NCBI GenBank assembly: GCA_964019335.1 | Contig: OZ025755.1 | Coordinates: 218,263 to 282,262, forward strand | DNA length: 64,000 bases | Direction: 5' to 3' | Source of the DNA: Diplonema japonicum | Taxonomy: Eukaryota; Euglenozoa; Diplonemea; Diplonemida; Diplonemidae | Shown: piece after piece, positions 55,811 to 64,000 of the stretch | How the letters are laid out: each line of letters starts with the position of its first letter | Numbering within the stretch: position 1 is the stretch's first letter | Notes under the pieces: generated by a model | What the model was told of the DNA's origin: nothing | Database searches by the model: none | Seen by the model: the letters and a program-made list of their open reading frames with translations, nothing else | Program-made: the position numbers and the translations under genes

Positions 55811-56170
55811 TTACAAATCGTCAGAAGACAATGTGCTGCAGAACCCAGGGAGCACAGGGAGGGCAAGGGTTTGCTGTGGCCTGGACAAGGCAGAGAAGGG
55901 CCAAGGCCAGGTGCCAAGGGAAGGATGGTGCACCCAGCAGTAGGATTTGAGAACATTAGTGGATGTAATGGTGCATTTGTGCCCACATTGCTGGGCCATT
56001 CTAGGATGCCATACTGCCACGGAACCTGGAACCCTCTGCGCAGTAACCGTCATCTCTGCGAGTTCTGGGTCATCGACAACCCACACCTGCTTGCCTGGCA
56101 CAAGCCAGTCTCGGTCTACTTTTGGGGCATCCCTATGCCGTGGTGACAGCTCTGATGCAGCTGAGACCAT
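55811..56170 (-). CDS. Hypothetical protein (119 aa, tentative)
   Basis: This frame has balanced composition and is open further upstream to about 56260, through an acidic segment (DDEDDGDEGRRSP), but has no ATG there. The first in-frame ATG is 56170 (MVSAASELSPRHRD). The upstream part may be an exon entered through an acceptor (TTTACAG near 56240) whose first exon I cannot find. The product has HPRMAQQCGHKC and a Trp/Pro-rich C-terminal half without a recognised domain. It could be a small lineage-specific gene, a 3' exon, or a chance frame. Confidence 0.3.
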   Translation of the reverse strand: MVSAASELSPRHRDAPKVDRDWLVPGKQVWVVDDPELAEMTVTAQRVPGSVAVWHPRMAQQCGHKCTITSTNVLKSYCWVHHPSLGTWPWPFSALSRPQQTLALPVLPGFCSTLSSDDL

Positions 56171-57261
56171 AGAGGCATTGCTGCACAGCCTTGTGCGTGT
56201 AGGGCTCCTCCTCCCTTCATCACCGTCGTCTTCGTCATCGCTGTTAAAGGCTGTAAAGTTTAACGTTTTTTTTTTTTTTCTTTTTTTTTTTTTTATGTAG
56301 GTCCTTCCTGCATGATGGTTTACCAAGCCCGTGAGTGATGCTGTTGAAATATGAAACAAACAAATAAACTAATAATAAATAATCACAACGAGAGGTCACT
56401 TTGGGGGGATAAAAACAAAAGGGTTAATAAAAGGCAAATCCCACTTGAGGACCCTTAAGAAGGGGGGGGGGGGGGGGGTGAGGAAGGGGTGGATTATAAA
56501 AAAAAGAGACATTTAAAAAAAAACAAAGAAAACAACAACAAAAATGTGGAATCCAAATCCAATTGAAAGCTCTTTTTCAATTTACGTTTCTTTTTTATGC
56601 AGAGGTATGCTGGGAACATTCGAAGAAGGACGGGGGGGGGGGGGTGATAAATAAAATGGTGAGCAACATGACTCGTTCCTTTTAGATAGACCGAGGAAAG
56701 AAGAATAAAGGCAGTAGTAAGAAAGACGCCAAACCGTTTTTATTTCAAAGACAAAAAAAAGGAGTGGAAAGGGTGCAAAAAAAAAAAAAAAAAAGTGCGA
56801 TCTTCATAAATAACCTTAAGAAAGCTTCCTTCCTGCTTCTGTTCTTTTTGTAGTATTCCTCACTGCCCCACCCAGGTATAGTCATTCGAAATGTTTTCGC
56901 AAAACGAAATTCATTTTCGCATGTGGTCTAAGAAAACAAGAGATATAAATATGGTGCTAAAGCCACATGAAATATCTCAGCGAAAAAAAAAATCTTTCTC
57001 ACGTTATTTTTAATTCGACACTCCCTCCTTCCCATGAAGTAAATGAGGCAAGATTGCATGGAGTAAAAGAAAGCAATAGTTACATTTAGCTTCACTGCGC
57101 TCTTAAGAAGAAAATAAGAGAGGGGGGGGAAAGGGGGTGCAAAATAGTGAAACATTAAATTTAAAAAATACACAAAAAACAAACCTCCCTAGTAATATCT
57201 TGAAAATCTATCTAAAAAAAGGGGATAAAAGAGAGAAAAAAGAATCTCAGAACAGGTCGGG
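56171..57261. other. Spacer, no gene recognised
   Basis: AT-rich sequence with G-runs (56462-56478, 56632-56644) and A-runs. Frames are short and low-complexity. Confidence 0.5.
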
Positions 57262-57846
57262 TTACAGTTGGAGCCCCTTTTCGTAGTACTTCAGAAGAGT
57301 GGGGAAGTCACAGATGGGATCGATAGCAGGACGCATTTTCTTTGCAGCGCGAATGGCTTCCATGGCAGGAAGGCGAGCAGCACGCATAAGGAAAGCAGTC
57401 CCTGTAGTGCCTGCACGATGAGCCCCTGCAAGGCAATGGATGAGGACGGACTGCCCCTGGTTTGTGGCCTCCTCAACCCACTTAAAAACATCTTCAAAGT
57501 AGGCCTTTGCCACCTCAGCTGTGTTGATATTGGGCACAGTCCTCCAGTACGAAACGGGGAACCTCTTGTAGTAGAACCCCGGCTTCCCCTCGTGGTAGTT
57601 CGTTGTGGTTGTGTCTTGGCAGTTCACAATGTGAGAGATACCGTTCTCCCTCAACATTCTCATATCAGCTGCTGCAGTGTGGTTGCCCACGAAGACCTTC
57701 GCCCCTGTGACTTTGTTCTGCCAGATGACGTCCAGAGGATTGTACCTCCCAGGCACCACCCCACTCCCGTCTTCTGGCAGATTCAGCTTCCTGAACAAAA
57801 TTCTAGCCTCTTCATCATAATCGGGAACTTGCCTTCGTGACATCAT
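57262..57846 (-). CDS. Atypical dual-specificity phosphatase (194 aa)
   Basis: Two adjacent ATGs at 57846 and 57843 follow a GAA-rich purine tract. The frame upstream is G/A-run artefact. The fold matches a small DSP: VFVGNHTAAADMRML and ISHIVNCQ in the first half, then the signature HCLAGAHRAGTTGT with Cys138 and Arg144 (C-x5-R) and the helix that follows. The general-acid Asp, expected about 35-40 residues before the Cys, is not seen: the stretch reads PVSYWRTVPNINTAEV. Activity may therefore be slow, or another acid may serve. No lipid or membrane motif is visible. Substrate (phosphoprotein or phosphoinositide/RNA) is unknown. Confidence 0.82.
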   Translation of the reverse strand: MMSRRQVPDYDEEARILFRKLNLPEDGSGVVPGRYNPLDVIWQNKVTGAKVFVGNHTAAADMRMLRENGISHIVNCQDTTTTNYHEGKPGFYYKRFPVSYWRTVPNINTAEVAKAYFEDVFKWVEEATNQGQSVLIHCLAGAHRAGTTGTAFLMRAARLPAMEAIRAAKKMRPAIDPICDFPTLLKYYEKGLQL

Positions 57847-58600
57847 CTTTTCTTCTTCTTCTTCTTCCCCGCCTTTTTTAATGTATATTTTCGATCCTTG
57901 AGGACGTTGCAGAGCTGTGTAATATAAGGGTACCTTGTGGTCATCGAGAGAGTGGGGGGGGGGGGGGGGGGGGGGTAGGGCATATGGCTTAAAAAGGGCC
58001 AGTTTTGCCATTTTTTTAGTTTTTTCGCAAAGGGCATTTTGGGTCCTTAAAAAAACTCTAACCACCCAAAAGTGCTCACAAATCCCAAACCCCTGTTTCC
58101 CCATAGTTTTCGTCCCCAGAAGTTATGTTCTAATTTTTGGGGCCCCTGGTACAAATCCAGTGTAATCCTTTGGAATCCCTTTTTGGCGAAAAAAAGGAAA
58201 AAGGAAAAAGAATATATATGAGTTAAAGGAGGCCGGTGTTGGCGGCGCCCTGCAAAAGAAAAGAGAAGACAAGAGAAAGAGAACAAGTGTAAGATTTTAA
58301 AATATCGATAAGATAAGTGCCATGAAAAGAAGAAAGAGAAGGGGGGAAAAAGAGAAAAAAGGTTTGTGTAGCCTTATCTAAACCCGTTTACCCAACAACC
58401 CAACACATCTACCCCTGGAAAAAGAAAAAGAGAAAGAAAAGAGAGCAAGCATGAAATAAGAAGGGCACTATGAAGAGAAGAAAAAAAAAGATTAAGAAAA
58501 CTAATATAAAGAAAAGAAACAGCGAGCAGCAACCTTATTTAACAATACAGAAGTTTTCCCACGTTTTACCAGCACCCCACAAAGAAAAAAAAAGAAAGAA
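57847..58600. other. Spacer leading into the repeat mosaic
   Basis: A C-poor, G-run-containing region (G20 at 57955-57974) with a moderately complex part at 57980-58180. At 58205-58260 lies a minus-oriented fragment (read on the plus strand as atatatgagttaaaggaggc, then cggtgttggcggcgccctgc) matching the plus-strand end sequence seen at 60085-60125, 62395-62430 and 62655-62705. Confidence 0.5.
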
Positions 58601-58982
58601 GACCAAGGCAAAACTTGTAGATAAAGACCCCACAGTAAGCTCCCATGGGACAAGACAGAACAAAAATGAAACAAATGAAACACGGAACAAATTCCCCATG
58701 GGTTGGACGGAACACGGAACAAGGGGACAAGGAGGGGAACGGGATGGAGCAAGAGGGGTCAACAGGGGACAAGGTTGCTACTATAGTACAAAGGACAAAA
58801 TGCTGGCTGGGGCTTGTATTTTTTGGGTATTTTCGTCAAAAGTTCAAATAAAGGGGTCCTAGATTCCTAAGGCATTGTGGAAAGTAATAAAAACACACTT
58901 TGACATCATTTCTGGGGGCCAGAGGGGGGTTTTCAGATGTGTCCACTCTTGACAGTGTTGGTCCAGACCCTTGAGGGACTCA

Positions 58983-59160
58983 GGGGACTCCAAGGGACAG
59001 GACAGGAGTCCCCTGAAATTTTCAGGGGTCTGGAGGGGACTCAAGGGACTCAGGGGTCTGGAGAGGACTCAGGGACTCTTGGGACCAAAAAATTTCTTTG
59101 TGTTTTTTGTGTCACAAAGGCCCAAATTTAGGCTGGGGCTTGCATTTTTTTGGCACTTTT
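58983..59160 (+). repeat. Interspersed repeat A, first copy
   Basis: A GGGACTC/CCTGAAA-rich part contains a near-palindrome (cccctgaaattttcagggg). It is followed by a unit ending gcccaaatttaggctggggc. It recurs at 61948-62096 with few changes and a 29-bp shorter first part. Confidence 0.85.
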
Positions 59161-59320
59161 GGTTTCAAAGGTTCAAAAAAAGAGGTCCTAGGTTTGGGTG
59201 GGATGTGAGGCAAGGCTCATACTACCTTGTTGTGACTATGTATGTGGGTTCAATGCAAAAAGAAAAAAAAAAAGTAAAAAAAGGGATGGGCAGTGTTGGC
59301 CAGACTGGTGGTCTGAGGAG

Positions 59321-59473
59321 TCTGGCCCACAAGCCACCCCAACACCGCAAATTTTCGACACACATGATGTATGCAACACAGGGTGCACAACACAGCACAT
59401 GTTTTATAACATGTACCACTATGCTGCACAGGGAAAAGCAGGTGTCACAATGCACCTCCTGGTGCACAATATA

Positions 59474-59509
<36 letters not shown>

Positions 59510-59545
59510 AATAAAATTTCAGTGTGCATGGGGGTGCTGACTGTT
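59321..59545 (+). repeat. Interspersed repeat B, first copy
   Basis: Begins tctggcccacaagccacccc and contains gatgtatgcaacacagggtg, an internal A-tract of 39 and cagtgtgcatgggggtgctg. The second copy at 60810-61084 has an extra insertion of about 55 bp. Confidence 0.88.
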
Positions 59546-59579
59546 GGTAAAATAAAAAAAAAAAAAAAAAAAAACTTTT

Positions 59580-59745
59580 ATCTTCTTTTTCAGGTGGTGG
59601 GGATAACATGAAAATATAAGAAAAACATCAGATGTGTTGTTCACTGTTGACCTCCTCATCTGTCATCACTGAGCAAACCATACAAGTGCAGAATCTTAGT
59701 TACCTGGGGTGCCCTGGCTGGGGTTGAGCTGAACACCACACACAT
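59580..59745 (+). repeat. Dispersed cassette, plus copy
   Basis: Starts with a polypyrimidine-CAG (tatcttctttttcag) joined to gtggtggggataacatgaaa, then runs to gagctgaacaccacacacat. It matches 62102-62270 and, inverted, 19455-19525 and 63915-64000. Confidence 0.85.
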
Positions 59746-60050
59746 TAAGGACACGACACAGAACGCAGAAGAAGCTACAACCCGGCCATCCAGCCATCAT
59801 GATTAAGGAAATGACACAGAACACAAAAAGCTACAACTTGGCTGCAGTGATTAAGGACACAATGCAGAACACAGAAGAAGCTACAACCCAGCTGTGGTGG
59901 TTAAGGAAATGACACGGAATGCAAGAAGTTACAACCTGGCTGCAGTGATTAAGAGCATGATGTGGAATGCAGAAGAAGCTACATCCTGGCCGTGGTGATT
60001 AAGGAAACGACGCAGAATGCAGAAGAAGCTACAACTCGGCTGTGGTGCAC
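59745..60050 (+). repeat. Minisatellite, about 53-bp unit, about 6 copies
   Basis: Tandem units of the form gattaaggacacgacacaga, then atgcagaagaagctacaacc, then cggctgtggt. Units vary by about 10-20%. Further units occur at 62255-62365 (two) and 62588-62635 (one). Confidence 0.85.
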
Positions 60051-60225
60051 CCCCTGTAATCAAGTAGACAGTTCTTGTGCAGGGTGCTGCCAACACCAGC
60101 CTCCTTTAACTCATATATTTATCTCCTTTCTATTATTTTCAGGTGGGGGGGGGATAACATGAAAATATGTGCAACAAACAGGCAGTGCTGGGGTTGAGCT
60201 GTACATTGCACATTAGGGGCATGGT

Positions 60226-60540
60226 GCTGAAAGCAAGGAACCGATCTGTTTACACAGGTTGTATAAACATACACATCCTCCTCTTGTACATATTATTTAT
60301 TATTTCCCCCCTTTTCTATTACATCCAAATACAACATTTGATGTGGAAAGCAGAAACAACAGCTTGGCTTAGGTGTGCGAAAAAATGTGAGAAGACAAGA
60401 AAAAGAAGGAAAAAAAAAAAGGTAAACACATTATGTAAGTCAAAAAAAAATCAAGGATTTTTTTCTCTTTTTTTTTCCCCATTTTTTTTTTTTCCAAAGG
60501 GAAAAAAAAAAAGAAAAAGTTGCAAAACTATCAAAAATAA
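60226..60540 (+). repeat. Interspersed repeat C, first copy
   Basis: About 315 bp starting gctgaaagcaaggaaccgat and ending gcaaaactatcaaaaataa. Almost the same sequence occurs at 63167-63476, including internal A- and T-runs of different length. Confidence 0.93.
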
Positions 60541-60809
60541 TGAGTGTTGGGGAGAGTCCCATGAGTCCCATGAGTCCATCCTGTGGAGTCCCATGAGTCC
60601 TGTCCAGGCCTGTATTCCGTTTTAGGGGACAGGATGGGACTGACCAACACTGCTCTTGACCCCTGTTGTCCTCTTGACCCATGTTGTCCCCTCTTGACCC
60701 ATTCCCCTCTTGCCACCAGACTGGTAGGGGTCTGAGGGGTCTGGACTGGACCAGTCCAGAACCCGGTAAAAAAAACAACTGGTCTGAGGGGTCTGAGGGG
60801 TCCAGCCAG

Positions 60810-61084
60810 TCTGGCCCACAAACCACCCAACACTGTGAATTTTCGACCACACCACGTGGTGTGTTGTGACATATTTTACACCATATTTTGCATATTTGAC
60901 GTTCCACATGATGTATGCAACACAGGGTGCACAACACAGCACGTGTTTTATAACATGTATCACTATGCTGCACAGGGAAAAGCAGGCGTCACAATGTGCA
61001 CCTCCTGGTGCACAATATACAAAAAAAAAAAGAAAAAAAAAAAAACTCGATAAAATTTCAGTGTGCATGGGGGTGCTCACTGTT
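60810..61084 (+). repeat. Interspersed repeat B, second copy
   Basis: Partner of 59321-59545, with an extra segment (cacgtggtgtgttgtgacat region) after the first 35 bp. Confidence 0.88.
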
Positions 61085-61290
61085 CAGGTAGAAATTCACA
61101 CTAATCAGTCACCGTTCTGCAGTTGCTGTCTGGTGCCTGTGGTGGCTGTTTGTCACAATGAGATGGACAGCATCTGGGCGAGAAACATTGCTTGGAGTCA
61201 TGCTCAGTAGGGGGGGGGTTTGGCTTGAGGAGAAGAGTGGTCTCCTGTCGTAGCCGTGTGCTGTCAGGCCCCCTGAAAAAAAAAAAGGGG

Positions 61291-61905
61291 TGTCTTTGAA
61301 AGGAACCTGCAGTATGTGACAGGATTGCCTAACAACAATCAACATCTAGTGTTTGATCCCTTCTGTCATGGTAGTGCCTTAGGCCTGTCATAGTATCTCA
61401 TCAGCAGCTTAGGCGTGAAACCGACTAGTGAGTTGTTGAGGATGCAATGAGTTCACATTTGTTCCTCTAGGATCGAGTGGGTGACCTTTGGGGATGTGAA
61501 GATTGGATGAGTGGAGTAACCAGTGATGGCATGGCTGTGGAGCCCTAGGGTGCATAGTGAGTGTACTGACTTCATAGTTTTTGCCGGAATCAGATGATTC
61601 CCCGTCCCTTTTAGATGGATCCTTTCTAAGACGCTGAGAATCCTGCCGAGCTTTCTCGCCCAGCATGCTATGTCTTCACCACCCATGTGGAGCCTTTCCG
61701 TTGCAATGAGGTCGACCGCCAGTTCCGCCTTAGAAACTTGCCCGCCGTCCTCGCCCCATTTTAGGGCCTTTAACCAAATAGTTTCTGCTGGAATCAGATG
61801 ATTCCCCATCCTTTTTAGATGGATCCTTTCTAAGACACTGAGAATCCTGCTAAGCTTTCTCACCCAGCATGAGGTTGACTGCTAGTTCCACCAGTTGAGG
61901 ACAAA
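61291..61905 (-). mobile_element. 5'-truncated retroelement-like repeat, second long copy
   Basis: Same family and same boundary as 27647-28250. The minus-strand frame stays open from about 61790 to 61450 and translates to nearly the same peptide (KALKWGEDGGQVSKAELAVD, then TMKSVHSLCTLGLHSHAITG). Conservation of the frame between two copies supports a coding origin. The segment 61578-61671 is partly duplicated at 61779-61872. Confidence 0.5.
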
Positions 61906-61947
61906 CAGTGTTGGTCCTGAGTCCCCTCCAGACCCCTGAAAATTTCA

Positions 61948-62096
61948 GGGGACTCCAAGGGACAGGACAGGAGTCCCCTGAAATTTTCAGGTGTCTGGAG
62001 GGGACTCAGGGGACTTGGGACCAAAAAATTTCATTGTGTTTTTTGTGTCACAAAGGCCCAAATTTAGGCTGGGGTTTGCATTTTTTTGGTACTTTT
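61948..62096 (+). repeat. Interspersed repeat A, second copy
   Basis: Partner of 58983-59160. It is directly preceded by an inverted piece of the same sequence (gacccctgaaaatttcagggg), which makes a potential hairpin at about 61930-61995. Confidence 0.85.
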
Positions 62097-62101
62097 GTGT
62101 T

Positions 62102-62730
62102 ATCTTCTTTTTCAGGTGGTGGGGATAACATTAAAATATAAGAAAAACATCAGGTGTTGTTTGCTGTTGACCTCCTCATTGGTCATCACCAAGCAAACCA
62201 CACGAGTGCAGAATCTTGGTTACCCAGGGTGCCCCAGCTAGGGTTGAGCTGAACACCACACACATTAAGGACATGACACGGAGCACAGAAGAAGCTACAA
62301 CTTGGCTGCAGTGATTAAGGACACGATGCAGAATGCAGAAGAAGCTACAACCCGGCTGTGGTGCACCCCCTGTAATCAAGTAGACAGTTCTTGTGCAGGG
62401 CACTGCCAACACCAGCCTCCTTTAACTCTTGTATATTATTCCAAAGGTGGTGGGGATAGCATGAAAAAACATCAGATGTGTTGTTCACTGTTGACCTCCT
62501 CATCGGTCATCACTGGTAGCTCCCGAGTGGAAGAACATAATGCAGATACTTAGGGTGACAAACAGGCAGCAAACTACACCACACACATTAAAGACATGAC
62601 ACAGAATGCAGAAGAAGCTACAACTCGGTTGCGGTGTGCCCCTGTAATCAAGCAGACAGTTCTTGTGCAGGGCACCACCAACACCAGCCTCTTTTAACTC
62701 ATATATATATCATTCAGGTGGTGGGGATAA
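62102..62730 (+). repeat. Array of three cassette copies with minisatellite units
   Basis: Three partial copies of the aggtggtggggataacat cassette start near 62114, 62448 and 62716. They are separated by minisatellite units and by the block tgtgcagggcactgccaaca-ccagcctcctttaactc. The order (minisatellite, ccagcct block, cassette) repeats, so the whole behaves as a composite unit of about 270-330 bp. No open frame of substance is present. Confidence 0.75.
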
Positions 62731-63064
62731 CATCACAATTCCCTGTTCCACCAAGTTCCGGTTCTGCCATTCTGCCAAGTTCCGACTTTCAGTTTGGCAG
62801 AAGGGAATGGAACGACCCAATCCTGCACAAGCAGAATCTTGGTTACCCAGGACGCCCCAGCTGGGGTTGAGCTGAACACCACACACATTAAGGACATACC
62901 TGCAGCTGCAGTGCACCAGAGTAGATAGGTGCAAATGGCTTGATGGAGCTGTGCATGTCTGTGGTATGAAGAAGAAAAAGAAAAAAAAAAAAGAAAAAAA
63001 AAAAAAATCATTGTCCAAAAATATTTGAAAAAAAAGTGTTTGCAGGTGTGTCAAAAATTGCAGA

Positions 63065-63160
63065 AAACTTTTGAGTCCAGTCAGTCTGGTCAGTCTGGCC
63101 GATCCGGTCAGTCTGGTCAGTCTGGTAAAATGGGTACACCGGACCAGACTGGATTCACCC
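63065..63160. repeat. GTCAGTCTG-type simple repeat
   Basis: Repeated gtcagtctg and gaccagactg words, related to the array at 63495-63660. Confidence 0.75.
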
Positions 63161-63166
63161 ATCACT

Positions 63167-63476
63167 GCTGAAAGCAAGGAACCGATCTGTTTACACAGGT
63201 TGTATAAACATACACACCCTCCTCTTGTACATATTATTTATTATTTCCCCCCTTTTCTATTACATCCAAATACAACATTTGATGTGGAAACAACAGCTTG
63301 GCTTAGGTGTGTGAAAAAATGTGAGAAGACAAGAAAAAAAGAAGGAAAAAAAAAAAGGTAAACACATCATGTATGTCAAAAAAATCAAGGATTTTTTTCT
63401 CTTTTCCCCATTTTTTTTTTTTTTTTTTTCCAAAGGGAAAAAAAGAAAAAAAAAGTTGCAAAACTATCAAAAATAA
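63167..63476 (+). repeat. Interspersed repeat C, second copy
   Basis: Partner of 60226-60540, about 2.94 kb downstream in the same orientation. Confidence 0.93.
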
Positions 63477-63494
63477 CAGTGATGGGTGAATCCT

Positions 63495-63660
63495 AATTAG
63501 GACTAGACCGGACTGGACCAGACCGGACCAGACTGGATCCGGTGTGAATTTCAACCCAATTATGCTGGACTGACTGGACTGACCAGACTGACCAGACTGG
63601 ACTGGACCAGACCAGACCAGACTGGACTGGACTGGACTGGACTGAACCGGACCGTACAAG
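63495..63660. repeat. GACTGGACCA minisatellite
   Basis: Irregular tandem array of 5-bp words (gactg, gacca, gaccg) forming 10-15-bp higher units. A similar short piece occurs near 60730-60770. Confidence 0.85.
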
Positions 63661-63828
63661 ATACAACCACAACACCACATCCCCCCCTTTTTTTTGCTGC
63701 AGAGTTCAAACATATAAACAGATGTCTACAAGAAAAGATGTTACACAGGTACTGAGAGATGACAACAACAACAAAAACAACGAGAAACAAAGAAAAAAAA
63801 AAAAAAAAAAAAAAAAGAAAAGAGACAT

Positions 63829-63910
63829 TTAAGGGTACCTGCGGTATGTGGCAGGACGCCTGAAGAGTCTCAATCTATCTCTTGATCAAACCTTTCTGCT
63901 GTGGTGTGGC
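63829..63910 (-). repeat. Short fragment of the retroelement-like repeat
   Basis: Contains aagggtacctgcggtatgtg and gcaggacgcctgaagagtct, a diverged copy of the boundary end shared with 27647 and 61291. Confidence 0.6.
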
Positions 63911-63914
63911 CTTC

Positions 63915-64000
63915 CATGTTGTGTCCTTAATGTGTGTGGTGTTCAGCTCAACCCTAGCCAGGGTGCCCCAGGAAACCAAGATTCTGCACTCATGCGGTTT
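63915..64000 (-). repeat. Inverted partial cassette copy at the window edge
   Basis: The minus-strand reading gives gtgcagaatcttggtttcct and gagctgaacaccacacacat, matching 59680-59745 and 62205-62270 in inverted orientation. It continues past the end of the window. Confidence 0.8.

Noticed and set aside
58470-61210. Several 70-190-codon plus- and minus-strand frames in the repeat mosaic
   Set aside because: They coincide with interspersed and tandem repeats, are not conserved in frame between copies and show no domain.
59745-63660. CRISPR array
   Set aside because: Units are contiguous and variable with no unique spacers, in a eukaryotic genome; they are minisatellites.

Overview
The window is nuclear DNA of a unicellular eukaryote. 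The genes have spliceosomal introns with GTATGT-type donors and eukaryote-only families: ribosomal stalk protein P2, a FYVE protein, four-domain cation channels, a PP2C phosphatase, and a polypyrimidine-tract-binding-like (PTB-like) RNA-binding protein. Coding regions have balanced, GC-richer sequence. The DNA between them is saturated with homopolymers of all four bases (T up to 51 bp, G up to 25 bp). Every convincing gene (15 firm plus 2 tentative) lies on the minus strand over about 53 kb. Such one-way gene clusters are typical of Euglenozoa (kinetoplastids, diplonemids) and dinoflagellates. The short conventional introns argue against a trypanosomatid. A diplonemid-like euglenozoan is my best guess, at low confidence.

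Layout. 1-4.0 kb: low complexity. 4.0-4.9 kb: a higher-complexity island with a SANT-like coding remnant between two diverged direct repeats. 5.1-13 kb: PTB-like RRM protein, CS-domain/cyclophilin fusion, PLP enzyme of the D-cysteine desulfhydrase/ACC deaminase family, a putative COX Vb-like zinc protein, and a cytochrome b5 reductase-like flavoenzyme. 13-20.6 kb: gene desert. 20.6-23.2 kb: HMT1/ABCB6-type ABC half-transporter. 23.76-25.52 kb: a dead piggyBac element with intact 13-bp terminal repeats and TTAA duplications, on the plus strand. 26.3-34.2 kb: IQ-motif protein, a RIIa-like/zinc/PP2C phosphatase, FYVE protein and NIPA-type Mg transporter, with truncated copies of a dispersed retroelement-like repeat between the first two. 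35.4-51.9 kb: two tandem giant genes (about 2,600 and 2,550 aa) for Cav-like four-domain voltage-gated channels with long C-terminal MORN-repeat regions. 53-58 kb: GT8 glycosyltransferase with a membrane tail, duplicated P2 genes, a hypothetical gene and a dual-specificity phosphatase. 58-64 kb: a mosaic of interspersed and tandem repeats.

The main discovery candidates are the MORN-fused channel pair, with its patchwork of DNA-identical blocks (887, 691 and 141 bp) inside otherwise diverged genes; an A-tract directly upstream of nearly every start codon; and tiny introns of 33-73 nt, several consisting mostly of homopolymer. The genes do not form an obvious pathway. Shared themes are membrane transport and signalling (channels, Mg and ABC transporters, phosphatases, FYVE) and general housekeeping.
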